A stretch of 64,000 nt of DNA from an uncultured Microbacteriaceae bacterium (GCA_947487835.1 CANKXX010000002.1:372001-436000); one strand, 5' to 3'. Shown: positions 25,914 to 34,123, counted from the first letter of the stretch. The notes: a model not told the origin generated them from the letters alone. Translations and numbers: made by a program.

Positions 25914-27377
25914 TCAGGGTGCGGGCGTGGCCCGCGCGCCGCGGACCCGCACCCGGACCGCCTGGATGAGGGGCGGATCGAGCGGGTGCAGGCTCACCTC
26001 GCACTCCAGCTCGCCGCGCTCCGCGGGCACTCGCCAGACGATGTGGGCGGGGGAGCCGACGCGGAGGAGGACCTGGTCGAGCGGGCGCTCGGGGAGGAGC
26101 GGCCCCACCTCGGCGCGCGCGGCGGCCATCCCGGCGCGCCGCTCCGCCCACGGCACGTCCAGGGGGACGTTGGCCGTGAACCGGTCGGCCGGCGCAGGCG
26201 CATCCTCGCGCAGCATCCGCTCGACGAGGTCGCGCGCGGCGGCGCTCTCCGGCCACACCGTGGGCACGCGGCGGGAGAACTCCTCGAGCAGGAGGTCGAG
26301 CGCTGCGGCGGCGGGTGTCGCGGCGTCCGCGTAGGTGGCGTTCTCGAACACGATCACCGCGAGCCCGGACTCGGGGTGCCAGCGCATGTGCGAGCCGAAG
26401 CCGGGGTAGCCGCCGGAGTGGCCGACCACCGCGCCGAAGCGCGGATGCAGGGTCACGGTGAGACCGAAGCCGTAGCCGCGGGGGACGGGGTGGACGGCGT
26501 CCGCGGGCGAGGGGATGGCGCGGGCGATCTGCTGCATTTCGCAGCGCGAGGCGCGGGAGAGCACCGCGTCCGCCGCGGCATCCTCCGCGGCGCCTGCGTC
26601 GGCAGGCGGGAACGCGTCCGAGAGCCAGCCGGCCCAGCGTGCAAGGTCCTCCACCGTGCTGAAGAGCCCGCCGATGGGGGAGAAGGCGCCCGGACCGCTG
26701 ACCGGCTGTGGCGACCAAGCGCCGGCGAGCGTGCGCCGGTATCCCGTCGCGACGCCCCCCGGAGCCGCGACGCGCTCGTCGAAGCCGGTGGCGGCAAGCC
26801 GCAGGGGCGCCAGGAACTCCCGCTCCACGAAGGCGCGGAACGGCTGCTCCGCGACCAGCTCGACCACGCGCCCGAGGATCGCGTAGCCCAGGTTCGAGTA
26901 CTCGAACGCCGTGCCCGGCGGATGGGACCAGCGCACCCTCCCCGCGAGCAGCCCGTCGAGCTCGCCCGCGGAGATCGGCTCCTGCCGGTCCGCCCACTCG
27001 TTGTCGGTCGCCAGTCCGGCGGACATGGTGAGCAGCATGCGCAGGGTGATCTCGGGCACCCCGCGCGGCACCCGCAGCGCGGTCGCGGCGGGCAGGTGGA
27101 GCAGGGCCGGGTCGTCGAGGCGGAGCGCCCCGCGGTCCCTCAGCAGGAGGACCGCCGCGGCGGTGACGCTCTTCGTGCAGGACGCGATGCCGAACGCCGT
27201 GGCCGCGCCCGGCACACCGCCCGCGTCGTCCGCGCGGCCGAACCCGCCGGACCGGAGCACCCGGCCCGCGCGGCTCACGGCGAAGGCGAGGCCCGGCGAC
27301 ACCCCGGACCGTGCTCGCGTCCGGAACAGGTCCTCGACCGCGTCGAGGGCCGTCAGCGCGCTGTCTCCCGAATCCAT
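25914..27377 (-). CDS. serine hydrolase, class C beta-lactamase-related
   Basis: A 487-residue protein of the beta-lactamase/D-alanyl-D-alanine carboxypeptidase-like family. The catalytic motifs are S66-C-T-K69, Y160-S-N162 and the KTG-equivalent HSG in VVGHSGGYPG. Residues 400-487 form an extra C-terminal domain of unknown role. No signal peptide is seen, which argues for a cytosolic esterase or peptidase rather than a lactamase. The start overlaps the GH127 gene by 25 bases, and the ribosome-binding GGAGG sits almost on the ATG, so translation is probably coupled to the upstream gene. A role in removing ester groups from plant sugars is possible but unproven. Confidence 0.87.
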   Translation of the reverse strand: MDSGDSALTALDAVEDLFRTRARSGVSPGLAFAVSRAGRVLRSGGFGRADDAGGVPGAATAFGIASCTKSVTAAAVLLLRDRGALRLDDPALLHLPAATALRVPRGVPEITLRMLLTMSAGLATDNEWADRQEPISAGELDGLLAGRVRWSHPPGTAFEYSNLGYAILGRVVELVAEQPFRAFVEREFLAPLRLAATGFDERVAAPGGVATGYRRTLAGAWSPQPVSGPGAFSPIGGLFSTVEDLARWAGWLSDAFPPADAGAAEDAAADAVLSRASRCEMQQIARAIPSPADAVHPVPRGYGFGLTVTLHPRFGAVVGHSGGYPGFGSHMRWHPESGLAVIVFENATYADAATPAAAALDLLLEEFSRRVPTVWPESAAARDLVERMLREDAPAPADRFTANVPLDVPWAERRAGMAAARAEVGPLLPERPLDQVLLRVGSPAHIVWRVPAERGELECEVSLHPLDPPLIQAVRVRVRGARATPAP

Positions 27378-29305
27378 ACCTCCATGGTGGACTGCCCGCG
27401 GTTCGCCCAGGCGAAGTAGGGCACGGCGCGCACCCGGGTCGGCCGCGAGTCCGGAGGCGTCTCGCGGTACAGCCGCGCATCCCCGTCCCCGTCCCCGTCC
27501 CCGCCGACGTGAGGGGCGACGTCGGCGAACCCGTCGGCCACGACGGCCTCGATCCCGAGGTCCTCGTCCACCTCCGTGTCGAACGCCGAGTCCCGCGGCA
27601 GCGAGAGTGCCGCGACCGGCACCCCGTGGTCGACGCCCTCGAGGCAGTAGACCAGCGGACCGCGGCGCAGGGCCACCCGCCCGATGTCCTCGGTCACGGC
27701 GGGGTTCGCCCAGATGCGCTGCGGTGCCAGGGGGAGTTCGAGGGTGATCACGTCGCCCTCCGACCACTCGCGCTGCAGGCGCAGGTAGCCCTCGGCGACC
27801 GCGGAGGCGAGGTCGACGGCCTCCCCGTTGACCTCCGCCTTCGCCTCGCCGCCCGCCCAGCCCGGCACGCGCACGGCGACCGTGAAGGACGCGGTCTCCG
27901 CCGGGGCGACCGTGATGGAGACCGACCCCGACCGTGGATATCCGGTCGCGATGTCCAGCCGCACCGCGCCGGAGTCGAGCGAGAACGCGGCGGAGCCCGC
28001 GACGAACAGGTTCACCACGGCCTCGTTCCCGCCCTCGGCGTACGCGTAGTACTCGAGCGAGGTGAGCAGCCGGGCGAAGTTCGGCGGGCAGCAGGCGACG
28101 CCGAACCACTCGTGGCGGTGCACCGATCCGTCGCTCGCGAGCGGGTTGCCGTAGAAGTAGTGCGTGCCCTCCGCGGATGCGCCGCTGAGGGCCGCGTTGT
28201 AGAGCGCCCGCTCCATAACGTCGGCGTAGCGGCCCTCGCCGGTCAGCAGTGCCATCCGCTGCGACCAGAAGACGAGCCCGATGGCGGCGCAGGTCTCCGC
28301 GTAGCCGCCGATCCCGGGGAGGTCGTAGTCCGGCCCGAACCCCTCGATGGAGGGATCGGAGCCGAGGCCGCCGGTCACGTACATCTTCTTCTCGGTGATG
28401 CTGTGCCACAGGCGCTCGCAGGCGCGCCGCAGTTCGTCGTCCCCGTACTCGAGCGCGAGGTCCGCCATGGCCGTGTACAGGTACATCGCTCGCACGGAGT
28501 GCCCCACCGCCTCGGACTGCTCACGCACGGGCAGATGGCTCTGGGTGTACTCGCGGAAGCGCTGCACCTCCTTCGGGCGGTCCGGGAAGGCGAAGGAGAA
28601 GTAGCCCTCGGTGCCCCGCTTCTCCCGCTCGAGGTCGAAGTAGAAGGGCTGGGTGCCGCGGGCGTCGATGAGGCGCTTGCTGAGCTCGAGGTACCGGCGC
28701 TCGCCGGTGACGCGGTACAGCTTGACGAGGGCGAGCTCGATCTCCTCGTGCCCGTCGTAGCCGCCCTCGGCGGAGCCGCCCGGGCCGAACTCCCGGTCGA
28801 TGAGGTCGGCGAAGCGGCGCACGACGTCGAGCAGCGACGTCTTGCCCGTGGCCTGGTGATGGGCGACGCCCGCCTCGATGAGGTGGCCCGCGCAGTAGAG
28901 CTCGTGGGTGTCCCGGAGGTCCGTGAACCGCCTGCCCGGCGCGACGACGGTGAAGTAGACGTTGAGGTAGCCGTCGTCCTGCTGGGCGCCCGCCAGCAAC
29001 CCGATGGCCTCGTCGACCGCGGCGTCGAGCGCCGGATCGGGTGTCTTCGCGAGGCTGTAGCTCGCGGCCTCGATCCACTTCGCTACGTCGGACTCCCAGA
29101 AGATGTGCGGCTCGTTCGGGTCGCCGGGCTTCCAGCCCAGGCGGAGGGCCTCGAACTGGCCGCCGGAGCGCAGCTGGCGCTCCTGCTGCGGGATGGTCCC
29201 CGTGCGCACGACCTCCCGGCGCGGACTCCAGAAGTCGTCGTCGATGGTCACGTTCCCCAGGGGGAGCGAGCGGCGGCCGGTCGTGTGGTCGGGGGGAGTG
29301 GTCAC
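27353..29305 (-). CDS. glycoside hydrolase family 127, beta-L-arabinofuranosidase-like
   Basis: A 650-residue GH127 enzyme. The family cleaves beta-L-arabinofuranosides such as those on hydroxyproline-rich plant glycoproteins, using a zinc-bound cysteine nucleophile. The diagnostic residues are visible: GYAETCAAIG near residue 337 (Glu and Cys zinc ligands) and ACCPPNFAR near residue 405 (Cys-Cys, one being the nucleophile), with spacing like that of HypBA1. FWESDVAKWIEAASYSL and GYLNVYF are alpha/alpha-barrel signatures. No signal peptide is present, so it should act on imported sugars. I took the GTG at 29305, which fits the family N-terminus (SLPLGNVTIDDDFW). The regulator upstream is divergent. 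Confidence 0.92.
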   Translation of the reverse strand: MTTPPDHTTGRRSLPLGNVTIDDDFWSPRREVVRTGTIPQQERQLRSGGQFEALRLGWKPGDPNEPHIFWESDVAKWIEAASYSLAKTPDPALDAAVDEAIGLLAGAQQDDGYLNVYFTVVAPGRRFTDLRDTHELYCAGHLIEAGVAHHQATGKTSLLDVVRRFADLIDREFGPGGSAEGGYDGHEEIELALVKLYRVTGERRYLELSKRLIDARGTQPFYFDLEREKRGTEGYFSFAFPDRPKEVQRFREYTQSHLPVREQSEAVGHSVRAMYLYTAMADLALEYGDDELRRACERLWHSITEKKMYVTGGLGSDPSIEGFGPDYDLPGIGGYAETCAAIGLVFWSQRMALLTGEGRYADVMERALYNAALSGASAEGTHYFYGNPLASDGSVHRHEWFGVACCPPNFARLLTSLEYYAYAEGGNEAVVNLFVAGSAAFSLDSGAVRLDIATGYPRSGSVSITVAPAETASFTVAVRVPGWAGGEAKAEVNGEAVDLASAVAEGYLRLQREWSEGDVITLELPLAPQRIWANPAVTEDIGRVALRRGPLVYCLEGVDHGVPVAALSLPRDSAFDTEVDEDLGIEAVVADGFADVAPHVGGDGDGDGDARLYRETPPDSRPTRVRAVPYFAWANRGQSTMEVWIRETAR

Positions 29306-29489
29306 TGCTGCTACCTGCTTCGTCGTCAGATCGGTGGTCCACGCGTGCCTGCGCCGGACCCGGGGGGCGGGTCGCTCGGTGGTGGCGGGGTGCGGCGTCG
29401 GTGCCGTCTCCCTCGATGCTGCCACCCGGCGCGAGGCGGCGCGAGAATCAGCGACTTCCCAAGGCGGGGAAATATCGCTACGGTTTAGT

Positions 29490-29504
29490 TAGTTAGACGA
29501 ACTA
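29490..29504. promoter_or_regulatory. palindromic candidate operator upstream of the MarR gene pair
   Basis: TAGTTAGACGAACTA has perfect five-base arms (TAGTT and AACTA) and lies 14 bases before the ATG at 29518, in the 212-base region divergent from the GH127 gene. Extra TAGTTAG half-sites flank it on both sides. This A/T-rich palindrome resembles MarR-family operators and stands out from its GC-rich surroundings. Binding by the MarR protein at 29846 is inference. Confidence 0.55.
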
Positions 29505-29517
29505 GTTAGGTGGAAAC

Positions 29518-29859
29518 ATGAGCGCAACCGCGTCGCACGGCCCGTCCTTCTCCGTCGCGTGGCCGGCGCGTTCGCGCGAGAGCGGGCCGATCGCCGCCGC
29601 TGCCGCCTGCGCCGACGTGCTCTGGCTCGAGGTGGAGACCGGCCTCTGGGTCGGGCGCGTCGAGGGGGAGTTCCGGGGCATGATCGAACTCACCGCCGAG
29701 GGCTTCGCCGCGACCGATGGTCGGGGCACCACCCGCGGGGTCCATCCCAGCCTGGTCCGCGCCAAGCGCTCGCTCGCCGCCGGATCCGGCATGCGCGGCG
29801 CCTGGCGGCGCGTCACCGCGGGCAAGCGGGCGGGAGCGACGGAGCATGACGACCGCTGA
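29518..29859 (+). CDS. hypothetical protein in operon with MarR
   Basis: A 113-residue protein that I do not recognise. It has a compact central part (ADVLWLEVETGLWVGRVEGE, then FRGMIELTAEGFAATDGRG) that looks like a small beta-rich domain, and a basic, Arg/Lys-rich C-terminus (RVTAGKRAGATEHDDR). No signal, helix or metal motif is visible. AGGTGG precedes the ATG. Its last 14 bases overlap the MarR start, so the two are cotranscribed and probably coupled. It may be a partner or a target of the regulator; nothing stronger can be said. Confidence 0.65.
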   Translation: MSATASHGPSFSVAWPARSRESGPIAAAAACADVLWLEVETGLWVGRVEGEFRGMIELTAEGFAATDGRGTTRGVHPSLVRAKRSLAAGSGMRGAWRRVTAGKRAGATEHDDR

Positions 29860-30370
29860 TCCGCTCGTGAACCGGTCCGAGTACTGGTACCCGGAGAGCA
29901 AGGACCGGGCGATCGGCGTGCTGAACGCGCTCCGGGCCTACCGCTCGGCCGAGGTCGCCATGCGCAAGCGCACCCGGGACTCGATGGGCATGGGGGAGAC
30001 GGACCTCACCGCCATCCGATACCTGCTCGAGGCCGAGCGCCGGGGCCACGCCGTGACCGCGAAGGACCTGGCCCGGCGCCTCGAGGTGTCCTCGGCCTCC
30101 GTCACCGCGCTCATCGACCGGCTCGTGGAGAGCGATCACGTGCGCCGCGACCCGCACCCCACCGACCGGCGCAGCGTGGTGATCGTGCCGACGCACGATA
30201 CCGACACCGAGGTGCGCGACACGCTGGGTCGCATGCACGAGGTGATGATGGAGCGGGCGGAGGCGCTGAGCCCCGACGAGGCCCGTGTCGTCGAGCGCTT
30301 CCTCCGCGAGATGGCGAACGCGCTCGACGAGGTTCCGGTGGAGCCGACCGGCTCCTCCACGTTGCACTGA
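29846..30370 (+). CDS. MarR family transcriptional regulator
   Basis: A 174-residue winged-helix regulator. The DNA-binding core is TAKDLARRLEVSSASVTALIDRLVESDHVRRDPHPTDRRSV as seen from about residue 68 to 108, with the typical wing Asp-Arg-Arg. N- and C-terminal helices for dimerisation flank it. The ligand is unknown. It could repress its own operon and the divergent GH127-hydrolase genes through the palindrome at 29490. The ATG at 29846 lies inside the preceding gene. Confidence 0.9.
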   Translation: MTTADPLVNRSEYWYPESKDRAIGVLNALRAYRSAEVAMRKRTRDSMGMGETDLTAIRYLLEAERRGHAVTAKDLARRLEVSSASVTALIDRLVESDHVRRDPHPTDRRSVVIVPTHDTDTEVRDTLGRMHEVMMERAEALSPDEARVVERFLREMANALDEVPVEPTGSSTLH

Positions 30371-30512
30371 TCGCCCGCTCGTCGGGAGTCTCCTCGCCGA
30401 GCCCGCCGCACTCTGTTTCTGGCCGAGGGCCTTGCCCCGCGGAGGACCCGGGGGTCTACTGGAACGGCGCTGCACCGCGCACGATCCACTTCGGTGATCC
30501 CAGGAGGCGTCC

Positions 30513-31661
30513 ATGAAAGCTATGGCCTACCGAGGCCCGTACAAGGTCCGCGTCGAGGAGAAGGACATCCCGCGCATCGAGCATCCCAACGATGCCATCG
30601 TGCGCGTCACTCGCGCCGCCATCTGCGGCTCGGACCTGCACCTGTACCACGGCATGATGCCGGACACCCGCGTCGGCATGACGTTCGGACACGAGTTCAT
30701 CGGCGTCGTCGAGGAGGTCGGCTCGTCGGTGCAGAACCTGAAGCGCGGCGACCGGGTCATGGTGCCGTTCAACGTGTACTGCGGCTCCTGCTACTTCTGC
30801 GCCCGCGGCCTGTACTCGAACTGCCACAACGTGAACCCCAACGCGACCGCCGTCGGCGGCATCTACGGCTATTCGCACACCTGCGGCGGCTACGACGGCG
30901 GCCAGGCGGAGTTCGTGCGCGTCCCGTTCGCGGATGTCGGTCCCGGGATCATCCCCGACTGGCTGGACGACGAGGACGCGCTGCTCATGACCGACGCGCT
31001 CTCCACCGGGTACTTCGGCGCCCAGATCGGCGACATCTCGGAGGGCGACACCGTCGTCGTGTTCGGCGCCGGCCCGGTGGGCCTGTACGCCGCGAAGTCG
31101 TCCTGGCTCATGGGGGCGGGCCGGGTCGTCGTGGTCGACCACCTCGACTACCGCCTCGAGAAGGCGCGCACGTTCGCGCACGCGGAGACCCTCAACTTCG
31201 GGGAGTACGACGACGTCGTCGTGCAGCTGAAGAAGGAGACCGACTTCCTCGGGGCCGACGTCGTGATCGACGCCGTCGGCGCGGAGGCGGACGGCAACTT
31301 CCTCCAGCATGTGACGTCGGCGAAGTTCAAGCTGCAGGGCGGATCGCCCATTGCGCTCAACTGGGCCATCGACTCCGTCCGCAAGGGCGGCACCGTGTCG
31401 GTGGTGGGCGCGTACGGCCCCATGTTCAGCGCCGTCAAGTTCGGCGACGCCATGAACAAGGGCCTGACCCTCCGGATGAACCAGTGCCCGGTGAAGCGGC
31501 AGTGGCCGCGGCTGCTCGAGCACATCCGGAGCGGCTACCTGAAGCCCAACGACATCGTGACGCACCGCATCCCGCTCGAGCACATCGCCGAGGGGTACCA
31601 CATCTTCTCGTCGAAGCTCGACGAGTGCATCAAACCCGTCATCGTGCCCAGCGCCCACTGA
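30513..31661 (+). CDS. zinc-dependent alcohol dehydrogenase, formaldehyde dehydrogenase-like
   Basis: A 382-residue medium-chain dehydrogenase. The catalytic zinc ligands are C38 (AAICGSDLH) and H60-E61 (GHEF). The structural zinc site is C90, C93, C96 and C104 (CGSCYFC...C). VVVFGAGPVGLYAAKS is the NAD-binding loop, and a following Asp (VVVDH) suggests NAD over NADP. The long insert around NPNATAVGGIYGYSHT matches the glutathione-independent formaldehyde dehydrogenase branch, but the true substrate is unknown. A strong AGGAGG site precedes the ATG, and a possible -10 (TCTACT) lies at 30453. The next gene follows after 29 bases and is probably in the same operon. Confidence 0.92.
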   Translation: MKAMAYRGPYKVRVEEKDIPRIEHPNDAIVRVTRAAICGSDLHLYHGMMPDTRVGMTFGHEFIGVVEEVGSSVQNLKRGDRVMVPFNVYCGSCYFCARGLYSNCHNVNPNATAVGGIYGYSHTCGGYDGGQAEFVRVPFADVGPGIIPDWLDDEDALLMTDALSTGYFGAQIGDISEGDTVVVFGAGPVGLYAAKSSWLMGAGRVVVVDHLDYRLEKARTFAHAETLNFGEYDDVVVQLKKETDFLGADVVIDAVGAEADGNFLQHVTSAKFKLQGGSPIALNWAIDSVRKGGTVSVVGAYGPMFSAVKFGDAMNKGLTLRMNQCPVKRQWPRLLEHIRSGYLKPNDIVTHRIPLEHIAEGYHIFSSKLDECIKPVIVPSAH

Positions 31662-31690
31662 GTGAATCTGCACCGAGGAAGGATCCGATC

Positions 31691-32272
31691 ATGCCCGGCA
31701 CGCCGTACCTGCCCGACAAGCCGAAGTCCGTCCCGTCGAGCGACGAACTGCGCGCGCGCATCCCCGGCTGGGGTGCCGACCTCGACCCGAAGGACCGGCC
31801 CTCGTACCCGCGCGAGCGCTTCGACCCGGGTGCGACGGGCGCCCACTGGGAGTTCCCGGAGCGGCAGGAGGAGAAGTGGCCGCGGGAGCGGTCCATCGAG
31901 CACGAGTTCCTCACCCCCGTGTTCGGCACATCGACGCCGCCGCGCGGGCTCTCCGGTGTGCTGCGCAAATACGCCTACGCGACCTGGAGCGAGGGTCGCG
32001 CCGCACACTGGCTGACTCTGATCGCCGCCGACCGGGTCGATGCCGTCGAGAGCCACCTGCGGTCGTTCGTGTCGCTGCGCCCCGACAACCCCATCACGGA
32101 GACGGGGGTGCTGAGCGAATTCTCCCGCGGTGGCCTGTCGTCCCGGGTGGGACGCAGGCGGGTGGACACCTCGCACACCTGGATCGACCCGATCCTCGTG
32201 GCCGGGCCCTGGGTGCTTGCGGGCGTCGTCTTCCTCGGGCTGGGCCGCCGCGCGACCCGCTCTCGACGCTGA
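31691..32272 (+). CDS. conserved hypothetical protein with C-terminal membrane anchor
   Basis: A 193-residue protein without a named domain. The N-terminal half is polar and Pro-rich (PGWGADLDPKDRPSYPRERF). The middle part has a short helical segment with WSEGRAAHWLTLIAADRVD. The single strongly hydrophobic stretch is at the C-terminus (DPILVAGPWVLAGVVFLGLG) and ends in RRATRSRR, so it looks tail-anchored with the bulk in the cytosol. It follows the zinc dehydrogenase by 29 bases on the same strand. I believe similar proteins accompany this dehydrogenase type in other actinobacteria, which suggests it anchors or assists the enzyme; this is inference. Confidence 0.75.
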   Translation: MPGTPYLPDKPKSVPSSDELRARIPGWGADLDPKDRPSYPRERFDPGATGAHWEFPERQEEKWPRERSIEHEFLTPVFGTSTPPRGLSGVLRKYAYATWSEGRAAHWLTLIAADRVDAVESHLRSFVSLRPDNPITETGVLSEFSRGGLSSRVGRRRVDTSHTWIDPILVAGPWVLAGVVFLGLGRRATRSRR

Positions 32273-32411
32273 CCGCCGGATCCCGGATGCGGGCGCTCGC
32301 ATTCGGGGCTGTTCCGCGCTCTGGGATGACCCGCGTTCTGGGGGTGCCGGGTAACGCGATCGTGACATTCCGCGCCCCCGGATTTCCCCGCCTGTGGATA
32401 GCGTGCAGGGG

Positions 32412-33197
32412 ATGACTACCGCGACCACTGTCCCCAGAATCACCGCCATCGCCGCCGCCGCCCTCCTGGCCGCCGCGGGACTGTCCTCGGGCGCCGCCTC
32501 GGCAGCGCCCGACACCACCTACTACAGCGTTCCGTTCTCGCCCGCCCTCTACGTGCTCGGCGAGATCGTCGAGGACGAGGTGGAGGTGCGCGTCGCCAGC
32601 TATGAGGAGTGGAGCGCGGACGGCACCCCCGCGCCCGTGCCCGCGCCGACCACGTACAAGGCGTACGAGTGGTCGCCGCACGTCTTCGCCGAGCTGGAGC
32701 TCGGGGAGTACGGCTACGCCGAGCACCTCAGCTACGAGCAGTGGCTGGCCGGCGGCGCCAAGACGCCGACGCGGAACAGCCTCATCGTCGGCACGGAGCT
32801 CCTGCGGTACGACACCTCGCCGGCCCTCCTCGTGCTCAACCCGTACGAGCGCGCCGACTCGCCGCTGCACACCCTGACCTTCGGCCAGTGGCAGCGCCTC
32901 GGGTCCCCGGCGCCGACGTACATGACGAACATGGGCTTCCAGAAGCTCTCCTGGTCGCCCGTCATCACCTACATGACGGACCTGGCGGCGGGCGTCGGCG
33001 GCCCGATCACGCTCGAGGACTGGTCGTCGGCCGGATACCCGCAGCCGCAGGTCGTGTCGCGCTACGCCAGCGACTCGTTCTGCGTGGTGCCCGGCTCGCC
33101 CGACGTGCGCTACGCCGGTCCCGGCTACCCCGACCCGATCGTGCTCACCTATCCGCAGTGGCGCGCGGCCGGTTCGCCGCGGCCCACCGCCTGCTGA
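32412..33197 (+). CDS. secreted protein with five degenerate ~46-residue repeats
   Basis: A 261-residue exported protein of unknown function. A Sec signal peptide covers residues 1-31 (hydrophobic AIAAAALLAAAGLSSG, cleavage after ASA). The mature part is built from five related units, each with a Thr/Ser-aromatic-x-Glu/Gln/Asp-Trp box followed by a Gly-x-Pro turn: SYEEWSADGTPAP, SYEQWLAGGAKTP, TFGQWQRLGSPAP, TLEDWSSAGYPQP and TYPQWRAAGSPRP. The tryptophans are at 67, 111, 160, 204 and 250, 44-49 apart. Each box is preceded by a Ser-Pro strand segment. Two cysteines (224 and the last residue, 261) may form a disulfide. It stands alone; a perfect terminator follows. Confidence 0.85.
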   Translation: MTTATTVPRITAIAAAALLAAAGLSSGAASAAPDTTYYSVPFSPALYVLGEIVEDEVEVRVASYEEWSADGTPAPVPAPTTYKAYEWSPHVFAELELGEYGYAEHLSYEQWLAGGAKTPTRNSLIVGTELLRYDTSPALLVLNPYERADSPLHTLTFGQWQRLGSPAPTYMTNMGFQKLSWSPVITYMTDLAAGVGGPITLEDWSSAGYPQPQVVSRYASDSFCVVPGSPDVRYAGPGYPDPIVLTYPQWRAAGSPRPTAC

Positions 33198-33212
33198 CCC
33201 ATACCCATCGAT

Positions 33213-33246
33213 GAGGGGCCGGGGAGCTGTCGCTCCCCGGCCCCTC
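33213..33246 (+). terminator. terminator after the secreted repeat protein
   Basis: Arms GAGGGGCCGGGGAGC and GCTCCCCGGCCCCTC pair perfectly over 15 bp with loop TGTC, 15 bases after the stop codon. No T-run follows, but the stem is very stable. It may also serve the convergent SRPBCC gene. Confidence 0.75.
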
Positions 33247-33285
33247 TCTCGTTCCGTTCCTCGTTTCCGGGTCGTGCCGCCGGGA

Positions 33286-33756
33286 TCAGGCCTGGCGGAG
33301 GTACGCCTCGATGCGGTCGAACGCCCCGATGAGCGCGTAGGTCGCGAAGAAGTCGCGCAGCTCGACGGTGGGGAAGCCGCTCTGGACGATGGTCATCAGC
33401 GTGCCGCCCTCGTGCTCCTCGAACGTGACCACGATGTCGGTGTCCATGGTGGAGCCGTCCGGGCTGCTGCCGGTCGACGTCGTCACGAGCCGGTGGGGCC
33501 GGTCGATCTCGCGGAACACCTGCGTCTCCCGGAACAGCTCGTCACGGCTCGGGCCCCAGACGGCGGTCTGCACCCCGCCGACGCGGAGGTCGACCTCGAT
33601 CTCCACGATGCCCGGCTCCTCGTCGAGGATGTTGAACCAGATCTTCTGCTTCTCCGCGTCGGTGTAGGCGTCGAACACCTGCTCCGGCGTCGCGGGGAGC
33701 TGGCGGCTGACCCTCAGTTCGAGGGTGTCGTCGTCGATGCGTGCGTTGTCGGTCAT
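33286..33756 (-). CDS. SRPBCC / AHSA1 domain protein
   Basis: A 156-residue START-like hydrophobic-pocket protein. It begins with the family pattern LELRVSRQLPATPEQVFDAYTDAEKQKIWF and ends with RDFFATYALIGAFDRIEAYL. The ligand is unknown. Its start overlaps the stop of the ArsR gene as ATGA, so the pair forms one operon. ArsR-SRPBCC pairs are a common two-gene unit in actinobacteria, where the regulator controls both. Confidence 0.9.
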   Translation of the reverse strand: MTDNARIDDDTLELRVSRQLPATPEQVFDAYTDAEKQKIWFNILDEEPGIVEIEVDLRVGGVQTAVWGPSRDELFRETQVFREIDRPHRLVTTSTGSSPDGSTMDTDIVVTFEEHEGGTLMTIVQSGFPTVELRDFFATYALIGAFDRIEAYLRQA

Positions 33757-34088
33757 TCTTCCGTTCCTTTCGTGAGGGTGAAGTACGCCTCCAGGCCGTC
33801 GAGACGGCGCTCCCACAGGCGCTGATAGAACGTGATCCACTGCATGGCGTCGTCCAGACGTTCGGTGCCGAGCCGGCACTGGCGGGCCCGCCCGACCTTC
33901 TCCGTGGTCACGAGCCCGGCCTCCTCGAGCACCTGCACGTGCTTCGTGAGGCCGGTGATGGTGATGTCGAACGGCTCGGCCAGCTCGGAGATCGTGGCGG
34001 GGCCGGAACCGAGGCGCTCGAGGATGCCGCGCCTCGTCGAGTCGGACAGGGCGGCGAACGCCCGGTCGAGGACCTGTTGTTGAACCAT
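33753..34088 (-). CDS. ArsR family transcriptional regulator (SRPBCC-associated type)
   Basis: A 111-residue winged-helix repressor. The recognition region is TISELAEPFDITITGLTKHVQVLEEAGLV (about residues 32-60), followed by the wing VTTEKVGRARQCRLG. It lacks the CxC metal site of arsenic or cadmium sensors, so it belongs to the group that senses other signals. The C-terminal helix FYQRLWERRLDGLEAYF is typical of regulators paired with SRPBCC proteins. Two inverted repeats at and just upstream of its start are likely autoregulatory sites. Confidence 0.92.
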   Translation of the reverse strand: MVQQQVLDRAFAALSDSTRRGILERLGSGPATISELAEPFDITITGLTKHVQVLEEAGLVTTEKVGRARQCRLGTERLDDAMQWITFYQRLWERRLDGLEAYFTLTKGTEE

Positions 34089-34096
34089 GTGGTTCA
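34081..34096. promoter_or_regulatory. candidate ArsR operator 1, over the start codon
   Basis: TGAACCATGTGGTTCA has perfect six-base arms (TGAACC and GGTTCA) and includes the ArsR start codon on the minus strand. Bound repressor would block the start of the operon directly. Confidence 0.6.
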
Positions 34097-34107
34097 GTGT
34101 ACGACAG

Positions 34108-34123
34108 TGAACCGATTAGTTCA
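34108..34123. promoter_or_regulatory. candidate ArsR operator 2
   Basis: TGAACCGATTAGTTCA shares the TGAACC half of operator 1 and has five-base arms TGAAC and GTTCA. It begins 27 bases from operator 1 (start to start), where the promoter of the pair should lie. Confidence 0.5.
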
